A stretch of DNA of 64,000 nucleotides from Chitinispirillales bacterium (GTDB lineage Bacteria; Fibrobacterota; Chitinivibrionia; Chitinivibrionales; Chitinispirillaceae): the NCBI GenBank assembly GCA_031254105.1, contig JAIRVB010000012.1, positions 62,001 to 126,000 of the forward strand. The letters run 5' to 3'. The notes beneath the pieces were generated by a model. That model saw nothing but the letters and a program-made list of their open reading frames with translations. It did no database searches and was not told the origin of the DNA. The position numbers and the translations under genes are program-made. Within the stretch, counting starts at the first letter, position 1; every line of letters begins with the position of its first letter. Shown piece after piece: positions 9,099 through 17,015 of the stretch.

Positions 9099-10268
9099 TT
9101 ATTCAATTTTTACTTGCTTGCCGGGGACTACAATTTTGTTATTTATAGGCCCGCTGCCGCCGCAATATTGACACATCTCCGTATATCCGCTTTCTGTGTA
9201 CCCTAATAGGCTTTCCAATATTACATGCTTGTTACTTTCACCATCAAGAACAATAAAGTCATTAAATTTTTCTTCATCAATTTTCATAACATCTTTATGT
9301 ATTACATAGCTTGATAAACATGGCAGCAATATTTTCCCAGTCGCATGAGAACATCTACTATAACAGTTATTATATACCGTACATAAATCTTCCTTTAGTT
9401 CATTTCTTTTTTGACCGTGTTGATAATCAGACCATGATAAACAGCGCCGCGAAACATTTATCCCATGTTCATTGAAACCTTTAATGTTTTTATTAATTAT
9501 TGAAACTGTCTGCTCGTCTTTAATTCCTTCCCTATAATCTGACCACTCAATAATAATTTTTCTCTCAAACAATGTTTGCATAGTTTCTTTACTTAAGGCT
9601 GAATATACACCATTAGTAAAAATACGGCAAAAATTAATTTTTTTGGAATAGTTCTTGAAGACGTATTCAATTACATCACAAAGATACGGATACAAAAACG
9701 GTTCGCCGCCAACCAAATCAAAAGAATTCAAAAAATCAAAGTTATTAAAAATAGTATCAATGTCTTTTATTAAGTCGCTATAATCAACATGTCCTTTATG
9801 TTGCAAAAAAGGGATATAGGCGACACAATGCTTACATTTAAGAGAACACACGTTTGTGACTTCGAGATTCATTCTGTCAAAATATAGTTTTTTAAAGCGG
9901 TACAAATAATAAATGTATAAATACACATTGGCAAACGTTTTGTCGTCAAATAGATCTGTACCTTCGTTAAATCCGGCATATATTAATATCTTTTTTACCT
10001 GCACAAAATCAGCCATTGCAATAATAACAATAGCATTTTCATGATTCATGCTTAAAAACTCTTGTTGGCTATATACAGGTTTTCCCATAAGTCCTTGGGG
10101 AAAATTTGCAGCTTTATAATCAACAAAAGCAGTTACACAATCACAATAAGAAAGTTTATAAGCCAACTCTTTACCACGCATACCACAACCATAAATATAA
10201 ATTTTATCAACATTAACGAATTTCTCACCAATAACGTCAAATTCATGTCCTTTATTTGCCCACTTCAT
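9099..10268 (-). CDS. Rossmann module + radical SAM/SPASM-like enzyme
   Basis: 389 residues. Residues about 20-115 are the shared module (KIYIYGCGMRGKE). A radical SAM core follows, with TNVCSLKCKHC giving the CxxxCxxC cluster motif, FDLVGGEPFLYP (GGE SAM-binding motif) and FTNG. C-terminal cysteines (CYSRCSH, LPCLSS, CQYCGGSG) suggest an auxiliary Fe-S cluster as in SPASM/twitch enzymes. GGAGG precedes the ATG. It could modify a sugar or sugar nucleotide by radical chemistry; the substrate is not deducible. A broken gene of the same architecture lies at 1050-1507. Confidence 0.8.
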   Translation of the reverse strand: MKWANKGHEFDVIGEKFVNVDKIYIYGCGMRGKELAYKLSYCDCVTAFVDYKAANFPQGLMGKPVYSQQEFLSMNHENAIVIIAMADFVQVKKILIYAGFNEGTDLFDDKTFANVYLYIYYLYRFKKLYFDRMNLEVTNVCSLKCKHCVAYIPFLQHKGHVDYSDLIKDIDTIFNNFDFLNSFDLVGGEPFLYPYLCDVIEYVFKNYSKKINFCRIFTNGVYSALSKETMQTLFERKIIIEWSDYREGIKDEQTVSIINKNIKGFNEHGINVSRRCLSWSDYQHGQKRNELKEDLCTVYNNCYSRCSHATGKILLPCLSSYVIHKDVMKIDEEKFNDFIVLDGESNKHVILESLLGYTESGYTEMCQYCGGSGPINNKIVVPGKQVKIE

Positions 10269-10323
10269 TTTTATAAATCCTCCATCTGCTCAAATACGTC
10301 TTATTAACGCCACAAACGTCACA

Positions 10324-11306
10324 TTAAGCTAAGAATACACCCCAAATATTCTCTTCTGCTATACCCATGGCTTTCAATTGATTGAAAATCCTATCTGCGG
10401 TATCTTGGTTTTTTAAAGCAATAATATATTTACCTGGCATAGTAAATGATAGTTCAGGGCTTATTATTTTAATATTGTTTTTACAACTCACATGTTTTGA
10501 TCTGTCGTTGTCAATATAATAATCTATAGTTATGTTAAGGTTTTTCAATGCATTACAAACATCAGCGCCATATTTACCTGCGCCAAAAATAAAAATCTTA
10601 CTATGAGTAAGTTCCGATTCTAAAATTTTCTTATAGTTAGATATTTGATAAATCAGCAATTCCATTCTATTAGGAATTGTCAATGCATTACTGATACCAT
10701 CTATCCACTCCATTTTTTCAAAAACAGCAACTGATTCATAAAAGGACATGGAGTAAGTTGAATCTGCGAATGAACGGGAAAGAAATCTCTCATGAATGTT
10801 GCGAGCATTTAATAAGTCTATCATATTTTTACATCGTTCAATAAAAGTACCCTCACGAGTTAACCCCCCAACTCGTCCCAATATGCACAGCATAGATCTT
10901 CTACCATGTAAACTCCGTTTTTAGTTACTTTGTCATATAGAAAATCGAAAGTTGCACATACATGTTTCATAACATGGCTGCCATCATCCAATACTACATC
11001 TGGCGGGCCATATTTATCTATTATGCTTTGCAAAAACGCAGTATCCGTTTGATCTCCAATACAGATATTAATCTGATTTTCTTCATAAAGTTTACAGTGG
11101 CGACTTATATCAATACCAATAATTTTAGCGAAAGGGCCAAGGTATCTTTTCCACATTTGAAGAGAACCTCCTCTATGAACACCTATTTCCCAAAAATTAA
11201 CGGATGAATTTACAATTTTTTTTAAATGTTTTTCGTAGATAGGAAAATAATGAGAGCCTTTAGACAACACATTCTGTTCATTAGTTAAAAAATCGTGAAA
11301 TAGCAT
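10324..11306 (-). pseudogene. CmcI/MycE-like methyltransferase + module, frameshifted at G6
   Basis: Two overlapping frames (10860-11306 and 10324-10893) make one protein if one G is added to a run of six G (C6 at 10864-10869 on the plus strand). The first frame carries a SAM-methyltransferase core (FWEIGVHRGGSLQMW, VVLDDGSH, VYMVEDL) like CmcI/MycE O-methyltransferases. The second continues with EGTFIERCKNMIDLLN from the same family and then the shared C-terminal module (KIFIFGAGKYGADV, YYIDNDR). AGGGGA precedes the ATG. Possible explanations are inactivation, a sequencing error, or slipped-strand on/off switching. As written, the protein ends after about 148 residues. Confidence 0.75.
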
Positions 11307-11330
11307 TATGATTCCCCTTTGAATTATAAA

Positions 11331-12389
11331 TTAACGATATTTTTCCAACACTCTCTTTGTCGCTTCCAAATACTTCAAACCCCATTTTAAATCAGGTTCC
11401 AAATGATTCCCCTCTGCCCATTCATTCATAGCGTTTATAAACACGAAATTTTCTTCTTTAGAATAAGGTTCAAATTTTTCGCATACATGCTTAAGCCATT
11501 GTTCGTAAAGATCAGGTGTAGAATCGTGAACAATAAACGCTTCTTTTGCTCTCCTTGGAGTATTGTCCCAACCCGGACAAACACCTGGATATTTTTTGAA
11601 AGGCCTATGTACAGGATAAGTATCTAATGCTCTTTTAACTATATCGCTGTATAAACTTACCCGGTCTTTTGATAAATTCAAAGTTTTGCTTACAGTTTGC
11701 GGTGAAAATATATATGGTAAAAAATCCCAAACGCCATCAAAGCCGTATTCTTCCGGATTGTCATAAAAACGTTGTCCGGTAGTAGCTAAAAAATAAATTC
11801 CATTTTCAAAACCAGCTTTTTTTGCTTCCGTATTCCAAATATTTACCATATATTTGGCATCGGGAATATCAAAGAGCCTGTATACAATAAAAAGCGGTTT
11901 CCCATCCACTTTAATATATCTTTTGTCTTTAAAAATATTTAACAGGTAATTTATATGTTCAAAATGATCTGGTTTGCTGTATTTTTGTTCAAGAAGGACT
12001 TTGTTTTTTTGAAGATTCCAATTTTTATTCCAAGTTTCGTTCGCCCAGCATAAACAAAATGGAAAATCCGGTTTGCCGCTCGCGGCAATTTCACTAACAG
12101 GTCTTTCTAATAGTTGCTTGCCATGAAGCCAGTAATGATAATAGCAAAATCCGTAGATGCCATATTTTTTAGCCAGTTCGGCTTGCGCAATCCTTGATTC
12201 TTCTAACCGCAAATCATAAAATCCTAAATCGGCAGGAACATGCGGCTGATAATGTCCTTTAAAACGCGGTTTTGCTTTTGCTACATTTGTCCATTCTGTA
12301 AATCCCTTGCCCCACCATTCATCATTCTCGGGAATTGGATGAAACTGGGGTAATACTACAGCTAGAGCGCGAAGATATTTAGAGCTCAT
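11331..12389 (-). CDS. wbsX: WbsX-like glycosyl enzyme (GH99-like)
   Basis: 352 residues, full length for the WbsX family (PF14307), GH99-like TIM-barrel proteins common in O-antigen and rhamnan clusters. Diagnostic segments are VVLPQFHPIPENDEWWGKG at the N-terminus, GFTEWTNVAKAKP, YGFCYYHYWLHGKQLLE, FPFCLCWANETWNKNW and the C-terminal FINAMNEWAEGNHLEPD. The biochemical role in polysaccharide synthesis is not well established; transferase and hydrolase roles have both been suggested for the family. Its ATG overlaps the stop of the FkbM gene by 4 bases, so the two are co-translated. Confidence 0.88.
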   Translation of the reverse strand: MSSKYLRALAVVLPQFHPIPENDEWWGKGFTEWTNVAKAKPRFKGHYQPHVPADLGFYDLRLEESRIAQAELAKKYGIYGFCYYHYWLHGKQLLERPVSEIAASGKPDFPFCLCWANETWNKNWNLQKNKVLLEQKYSKPDHFEHINYLLNIFKDKRYIKVDGKPLFIVYRLFDIPDAKYMVNIWNTEAKKAGFENGIYFLATTGQRFYDNPEEYGFDGVWDFLPYIFSPQTVSKTLNLSKDRVSLYSDIVKRALDTYPVHRPFKKYPGVCPGWDNTPRRAKEAFIVHDSTPDLYEQWLKHVCEKFEPYSKEENFVFINAMNEWAEGNHLEPDLKWGLKYLEATKRVLEKYR

Positions 12390-13483
12390 TTGCTTCCTCT
12401 TACTAATCCTTTTCTAAGATAAGGCTTCTTCAATTTTTTGTCACTCCAAAACAGCATATATCCTTTTGAATATTCGGTTGTAAATCCATATTCTTCTAGA
12501 ATTTCTTTGAATACTACTTCATCGTTTTCTTTATGATATGTACACAAAAGGATTTTCATATCATTTTGACACTGTAGAGTGTTTCTTGCGCCTAATAAAA
12601 GCTCTCTCTCCGCCCCTTCAATATCAGCTTTTATGAAGTTTATTTTGCTTGTTTTAAAAAAATCATCGATTGTAATTTTGCTTTTTGCAGTTACATTTGA
12701 AACGAACTTATTTACTATTTCTACTTTTTCCTTATATGGCTCAAATGTTTTTTGTAAAGCTTGTATCCATATCTTTTCACACTCAAACAAATATACTTTT
12801 GAAGCTTTTTCTACATTTTCCAATGCCCATAAACCTTCCGCCGTTCCTATGTCTGCTATAACATCGCCTTTTTTAACTTTGTAATTCTCGGTTTCGTATT
12901 TGTGCGGTGAATCTATATCCTGCTCTATACAAAGCCATCTGTAATAATCCGCAGTCTGTTCTTTATCCCACTCTGCGGGCATATATAATTTTTTATTATA
13001 ATGCATAACGTAATACATTTTGCAATCATCATCACGAAAAACATACGGGCAGTCATATTTGTAAATAAAATTATATGGGTATACAGAAAAAGGATTTTTT
13101 TCAAAAAATTCTACAATGTTTTTTATTTCTTCAAATTCTTCTTGTTTATTTAGTTGTAAAAAATAATTTCTTATTTTGGTTCCCGGCATCAGTTCAGAAT
13201 ACTCATAATCTTCATTTTCTTTCAGATTAGACTTTTTTAAAAAATCCGCTATTACATTGACAGCGAATTTTTTCTGAACAGCAACGATTATGTACGGTTT
13301 TATTGATGATAACGCTTGTTCCGGCGTAAAGACCGGCAGTTCAAGCTTTGTCTTAATTTGGTTTGCATTTGAGTCTATAAATCCGGTAACTTTTATACCT
13401 TTTTGCTTGAAGTCAAGAGTGGTTAAAACACCGTAATGCCCAGCTCCCCATATAAATGTATTTGAAGATTTATTGTAGGACAT
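12386..13483 (-). CDS. Rossmann module + FkbM-family methyltransferase (second)
   Basis: 365 residues. Residues 8-95 are the shared module (FIWGAGHYGVL, GFIDSNA, an 'FTPEQA' turn), closest in wording to those of the DUF268 and first FkbM genes. The C-terminal domain is an FkbM-type methyltransferase: VIADIGTAEGLWAL (SAM motif I), YLFECE, and the hallmark NFIKADIEGAERELLLGA. Unlike the FkbM at 1509, it carries a ~100-residue linker rich in aromatic and acidic residues. It probably O-methylates a polysaccharide residue. It is the first gene of a run that overlaps wbsX; the ~185 bases upstream hold only a short orphan reading frame. Confidence 0.84.
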   Translation of the reverse strand: MSYNKSSNTFIWGAGHYGVLTTLDFKQKGIKVTGFIDSNANQIKTKLELPVFTPEQALSSIKPYIIVAVQKKFAVNVIADFLKKSNLKENEDYEYSELMPGTKIRNYFLQLNKQEEFEEIKNIVEFFEKNPFSVYPYNFIYKYDCPYVFRDDDCKMYYVMHYNKKLYMPAEWDKEQTADYYRWLCIEQDIDSPHKYETENYKVKKGDVIADIGTAEGLWALENVEKASKVYLFECEKIWIQALQKTFEPYKEKVEIVNKFVSNVTAKSKITIDDFFKTSKINFIKADIEGAERELLLGARNTLQCQNDMKILLCTYHKENDEVVFKEILEEYGFTTEYSKGYMLFWSDKKLKKPYLRKGLVRGSK

Positions 13484-13667
13484 AGATTACCTTACCCGTT
13501 CAATAAATGGAAATTTTAGTGAATGTCTTGTATAGATTTCATTTTTATTCATATATTAAAGTTATTCTCTCTGGTCGGCAACACCGAAAATTACTCTTCT
13601 GTCAATCTTTGTTCCGATTGATTTTACATACAAATCTTCCGGTAATTGTATATTAATAATTATGTAA
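13484..13667 (-). other. Gap with orphan 3' coding fragment
   Basis: No complete gene. On the minus strand, a frame that runs out of the LicD 3' end in a different phase stays open for about 40 codons (it contains PEDLYVKSIGTKIDRRVIFG) and stops near 13570. It has no start of its own. It could be a decayed gene tail or chance. The promoter of the FkbM-wbsX unit presumably also lies here, but I see no clear -35/-10 pair. Confidence 0.25.
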
Positions 13668-14840
13668 TTACCTATATTTCCAAAAGGCTTTAATCGGATG
13701 TTTCACTTCAAGTTCTTTCTGTGATTTGTTTCCCCAATTTTTATACCGCCGCGCAAGATATTCGCGCCAATCCTTTATTACCGAAAATTGTTCGCCTTCA
13801 AATTCAAGTGTTTCACCATATCCAAATGAGCTTTGCGGAAGAATCCATGGCTCATCACCCCTTCCAAACTCAGACATTTCCCCTGCCATGGGGCTTTCAT
13901 CAAACGGCAGTTCACATTTTTGTTTCCACACTTCCGCGCGTAAGTCACACGCTTCAAGGCCTTGCACGCCGCGAGCGTTGTAATACCAGCGCCATTTTCC
14001 TTCAAGATAAGGTATAAGCTCAAATCTGTACCGCAATTCATCCTCCTGCTCAGGAAAACCGACGAGCGGAACAATATCTATAAATACGCCTGTCAAAAAG
14101 CTTATAGGAAAGCTTCCATAAATGTTTACAGTACTGTTGTCTATCATACGTATATAAGGATACAAAAAATCGTTATGTTCTTCCCAATACACAATTTTGT
14201 ACCTTCCATTTTTTGGGTATGTTTTTACGAGAGCCATAAAATCTGCATAGGGCATAAAAATGTCAATATCATCATCCCAAGGTACAAATCCCTTGTATTG
14301 TACGGCTCCAAAGCAAGTTCCTCCGCTTAGGTAATATCTTAATCCCTGCGCATCGCAAAATTTTTTGAGAGCTTTCAATATATCAAACTCGCAAAGTTGA
14401 AGCTCCCTCAAATCCATACGCTTGAGTCCTGAAATCTCATTTTTAAAAGCATCTTCAGCTTTATCGGAATACTTATATGGCGCAGGAAATATTTCTATCT
14501 GATTATCGTTAAGACCAAACCCTTTAAGCTGCTTAACCATACTTTCTGTGTGATTAGACAGGACAAATACAACAACTTTATCAATATTTGTTTTTATGGT
14601 GTATTCCGGCGGGGAAATGATTATACCGTTAAAAGACACGCGTCCCCATTTGTGGCGCGCGTTATCCACTACATAGTCAATGCGTTGATTGCGCAAGGTT
14701 AAAGCGGCATGAAGAGAGTCAACCCAGTGAGTAATATCGTAGCCGAACCAAACAATCAGTTTTCCAGGATGCTTTGAAATCCTTTCTGACACATTTTCAA
14801 TTACTTTTGGCATAAAGTTTACTGATCTTATCTGAGCCAT
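13668..14840 (-). CDS. Divergent Rossmann module + LicD phosphotransferase
   Basis: About 390 residues. Residues about 20-125 are a diverged form of the shared module (LIVWFGYDITHWVDSL, IDYVVDNAR, a 'SPPEY' turn). The rest is a LicD-family domain (PF04991): YYLSGGTCFGAVQYKGF then VPWDDDIDIFMP, the DDDID metal motif of this nucleotidyltransferase-fold family. LicD proteins transfer phosphocholine or other phospho-groups onto cell-surface sugars. The start at ATG 14840 is chosen because AAGGAA lies just upstream; a TTG precedes it in frame. It follows the second LicD gene by about 8 bases, pointing to one transcript. Confidence 0.85.
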   Translation of the reverse strand: MAQIRSVNFMPKVIENVSERISKHPGKLIVWFGYDITHWVDSLHAALTLRNQRIDYVVDNARHKWGRVSFNGIIISPPEYTIKTNIDKVVVFVLSNHTESMVKQLKGFGLNDNQIEIFPAPYKYSDKAEDAFKNEISGLKRMDLRELQLCEFDILKALKKFCDAQGLRYYLSGGTCFGAVQYKGFVPWDDDIDIFMPYADFMALVKTYPKNGRYKIVYWEEHNDFLYPYIRMIDNSTVNIYGSFPISFLTGVFIDIVPLVGFPEQEDELRYRFELIPYLEGKWRWYYNARGVQGLEACDLRAEVWKQKCELPFDESPMAGEMSEFGRGDEPWILPQSSFGYGETLEFEGEQFSVIKDWREYLARRYKNWGNKSQKELEVKHPIKAFWKYR

Positions 14841-14848
14841 CAATTTCC

Positions 14849-15676
14849 TTATCTGCTTTCTAAAAATTTCAGTCTGGAAACAGGATGTGTTTTCCTTTTC
14901 TCAATGGAGGGCAATTCACGCCAGTTCCCAAATTTGAATGTCAAATACTCATCATGATCCGCAATTCCCTTGAACCATTCACTTTCAAATTCATAGTCAG
15001 CCCGGTTTTCGTACCACCGTCGCAAATAGCCATGCGCTTTGTTGGGTGTGGGAAAAGTTAAAATTCTGACCCATTGCGATTGTACGGCATTGTGTTTTCG
15101 CATAAAACTCTCATAATGCCTCAAAACCGCTTTAAGCTGAATTATTGCCAATAATCCATAAATAAAACGCAAAAACCTGTTTCTATCGGTAACTTTACCT
15201 GCTTCAGACCACAAAACCTTGCGTATTAAAAAGCAATGGAAGTTGTGCAGCCGTCTTGATATTTTCCCATCAGGTACATTGTCAAGAGGGAATATGTCTA
15301 TGAATATACCTTGCTCGTAAGGCATATGTTCCTGCCCGTTTCGCAAGAATTCAGTTCCAGCCATGCGCAGTTTTCCGTAACCCCACCTGTACCCGAAAGT
15401 AACCGTGTGATCCTGAAAGTAGTATTTTTCCAAATTGAGTTCTGTTTTGCAAACTTGACGGAAACGTTCGTATTCAGGCCGTAACATGGCTATATCGGCA
15501 TCATCATCCCAAGGTATATAACCTTTGTGCCGTACAGCGCCTAAAAGTGTTCCGGCGATGATGTTATATTTGATGTTATTTTTCTCACATATTCGCCGTA
15601 CCTCACATAGGAGTTCAAGTTGCGTTAGTTGTACGCAACGCAATTGTTGTGGAGTAAGCGTAATGGAGTTATTCAT
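14849..15676 (-). CDS. LicD-family phosphotransferase
   Basis: About 275 residues, the usual size of stand-alone LicD. The N-terminus is NSITLTPQQLRCVQLTQLEL, followed by YNIIAGTLLGAVRHKGYIPW and the metal-binding DDDADIAML; a GIFIDIFPLDNVPD segment is also typical. The start is ATG 15676, one base past the upstream stop; a longer version would begin inside the upstream gene. Family knowledge predicts transfer of phosphocholine, phosphoethanolamine or a similar group to a glycan. With the TagD-like and CDP-glycerol-transferase-like neighbours, phosphoglycerol is also possible. It is one of two LicD genes here with different N-termini. Confidence 0.87.
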   Translation of the reverse strand: MNNSITLTPQQLRCVQLTQLELLCEVRRICEKNNIKYNIIAGTLLGAVRHKGYIPWDDDADIAMLRPEYERFRQVCKTELNLEKYYFQDHTVTFGYRWGYGKLRMAGTEFLRNGQEHMPYEQGIFIDIFPLDNVPDGKISRRLHNFHCFLIRKVLWSEAGKVTDRNRFLRFIYGLLAIIQLKAVLRHYESFMRKHNAVQSQWVRILTFPTPNKAHGYLRRWYENRADYEFESEWFKGIADHDEYLTFKFGNWRELPSIEKRKTHPVSRLKFLESR

Positions 15677-15677
15677 C

Positions 15678-17015
15678 TTACAACTTTCTATTCTCCAAAA
15701 ATTTCTCCATAATTTCCGCAATAGCGGTAGATTCCCCGGCTGTAAGTTTAAATCCCTTCTTTTCTGATGAGTTTATCATTGTCGCAAACTCATTTACTTC
15801 GTATCTTAATCCTTCGCCTTGAAACTTAAAAAAGTATTTTTCGTTTTGGGCAGTATCTTCATAACGCGTTTCAAAACTCTGAGTTTTCCACCAGGGCGCG
15901 TCTGCGATTATGTATCCTTTTGAACCTGAAATAATTAACTGTCCTTCTGACTTTACGCCAAGACCGACTTTAACAGTAGCAAGGCAGTTTTTGTATTTAA
16001 TGTACGCTTTTGCGTATATGTCAAGATCTTTTTTATTGTTAAAACTTTCAAATTTTACCTCTTCATAATCACTCCCTAAAATCTTTACAACAGCAAGCAG
16101 GGGATAACTCGCAAGTTCTGTAAAGCTGCCGCCATACTTAACATCCTTAAGTTCGCGTGTATTTTCCGGGGCGAGCTTCGTAAAGCACGCTTCCACATCA
16201 TATATCTGTCCTATGCTTCCTATTTTCGCGATACTTAAAAGCTTTATGAAGCCGGGTGAGTATGCGGTCTTTATAGCTTCCATAAGAACTAATTCTTTTT
16301 GCTTTGCGAGGCTGAACAACTCCTGTGCCTGAACTTTTTGCAGTACCATAGGTTTTTCACACAACACATGCTTACCAGCATCTAATGATGATTTTATATA
16401 TCCGTAATGAGTGCCATGAGGGGAGGCTATATAAACCGCGTCGATTTTATCTAAAAACACATTCCAATCATCAGTATATGTGTCAAGTTCATAAGTCTCA
16501 CCGAAGGTTCTTGCGCTCTCTATGTTGGGATTATAAACAGCTTCTATATTAACACTGCTCACCCGTTTTGCTTCCGGAACAAACCGGTTGGCAATCCTCC
16601 CTGAACCGATTATTCCTATTCTGATAATTTTTTGGTTTCTGGCGCGTAGCATTGTGCTTGAAATGTCACGTGTGCGTTTAAGGTATACTACATCACAGAG
16701 GCCTTTCAAATAATCGAACGCGCCCTGCCAGTCGGAACCCACTGTAAATATATCAATTCCGTATTTCTGTATATCCTCTATCTTTTGTCCGATATGGTCT
16801 TCAACTATTATCTCATCCGCAAATCCTGTATGCCTGACGTGCTCAATTCTTTCCATGAGTGAATCTATGACATTAACCTTGCCCCTGTATTCATCATACT
16901 GCTCGGTGGTAACTCCAACTATCAGATAATCCCCAAGAGCTTTGGCGCGTTTAAGCAGGTTATAATGTCCTTTGTGGAACAGGTCGAATGTGCCGTATGT
17001 AATCACTCTTTTCAT
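15678..17015 (-). CDS. TagD-like cytidylyltransferase fused to Gfo/Idh/MocA oxidoreductase
   Basis: 445 residues in two domains. Residues 1-130 are a glycerol-3-phosphate cytidylyltransferase type nucleotidyltransferase: ITYGTFDLFHKGHYNLL (HxGH motif), VGSDW, and an ISSTMLR C-terminal motif. Residues 132-445 are a Gfo/Idh/MocA-family NAD(P)-dependent oxidoreductase (IGIIGSGRIANRF, SPHGTHYGYI, HVLCEKPM). A plausible role is making a CDP-activated polyol or reduced derivative used by the adjacent phosphotransferases. It overlaps the upstream gene by 4 bases. The fusion suggests consecutive reactions, but neither substrate can be read from sequence. Confidence 0.88.
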   Translation of the reverse strand: MKRVITYGTFDLFHKGHYNLLKRAKALGDYLIVGVTTEQYDEYRGKVNVIDSLMERIEHVRHTGFADEIIVEDHIGQKIEDIQKYGIDIFTVGSDWQGAFDYLKGLCDVVYLKRTRDISSTMLRARNQKIIRIGIIGSGRIANRFVPEAKRVSSVNIEAVYNPNIESARTFGETYELDTYTDDWNVFLDKIDAVYIASPHGTHYGYIKSSLDAGKHVLCEKPMVLQKVQAQELFSLAKQKELVLMEAIKTAYSPGFIKLLSIAKIGSIGQIYDVEACFTKLAPENTRELKDVKYGGSFTELASYPLLAVVKILGSDYEEVKFESFNNKKDLDIYAKAYIKYKNCLATVKVGLGVKSEGQLIISGSKGYIIADAPWWKTQSFETRYEDTAQNEKYFFKFQGEGLRYEVNEFATMINSSEKKGFKLTAGESTAIAEIMEKFLENRKL

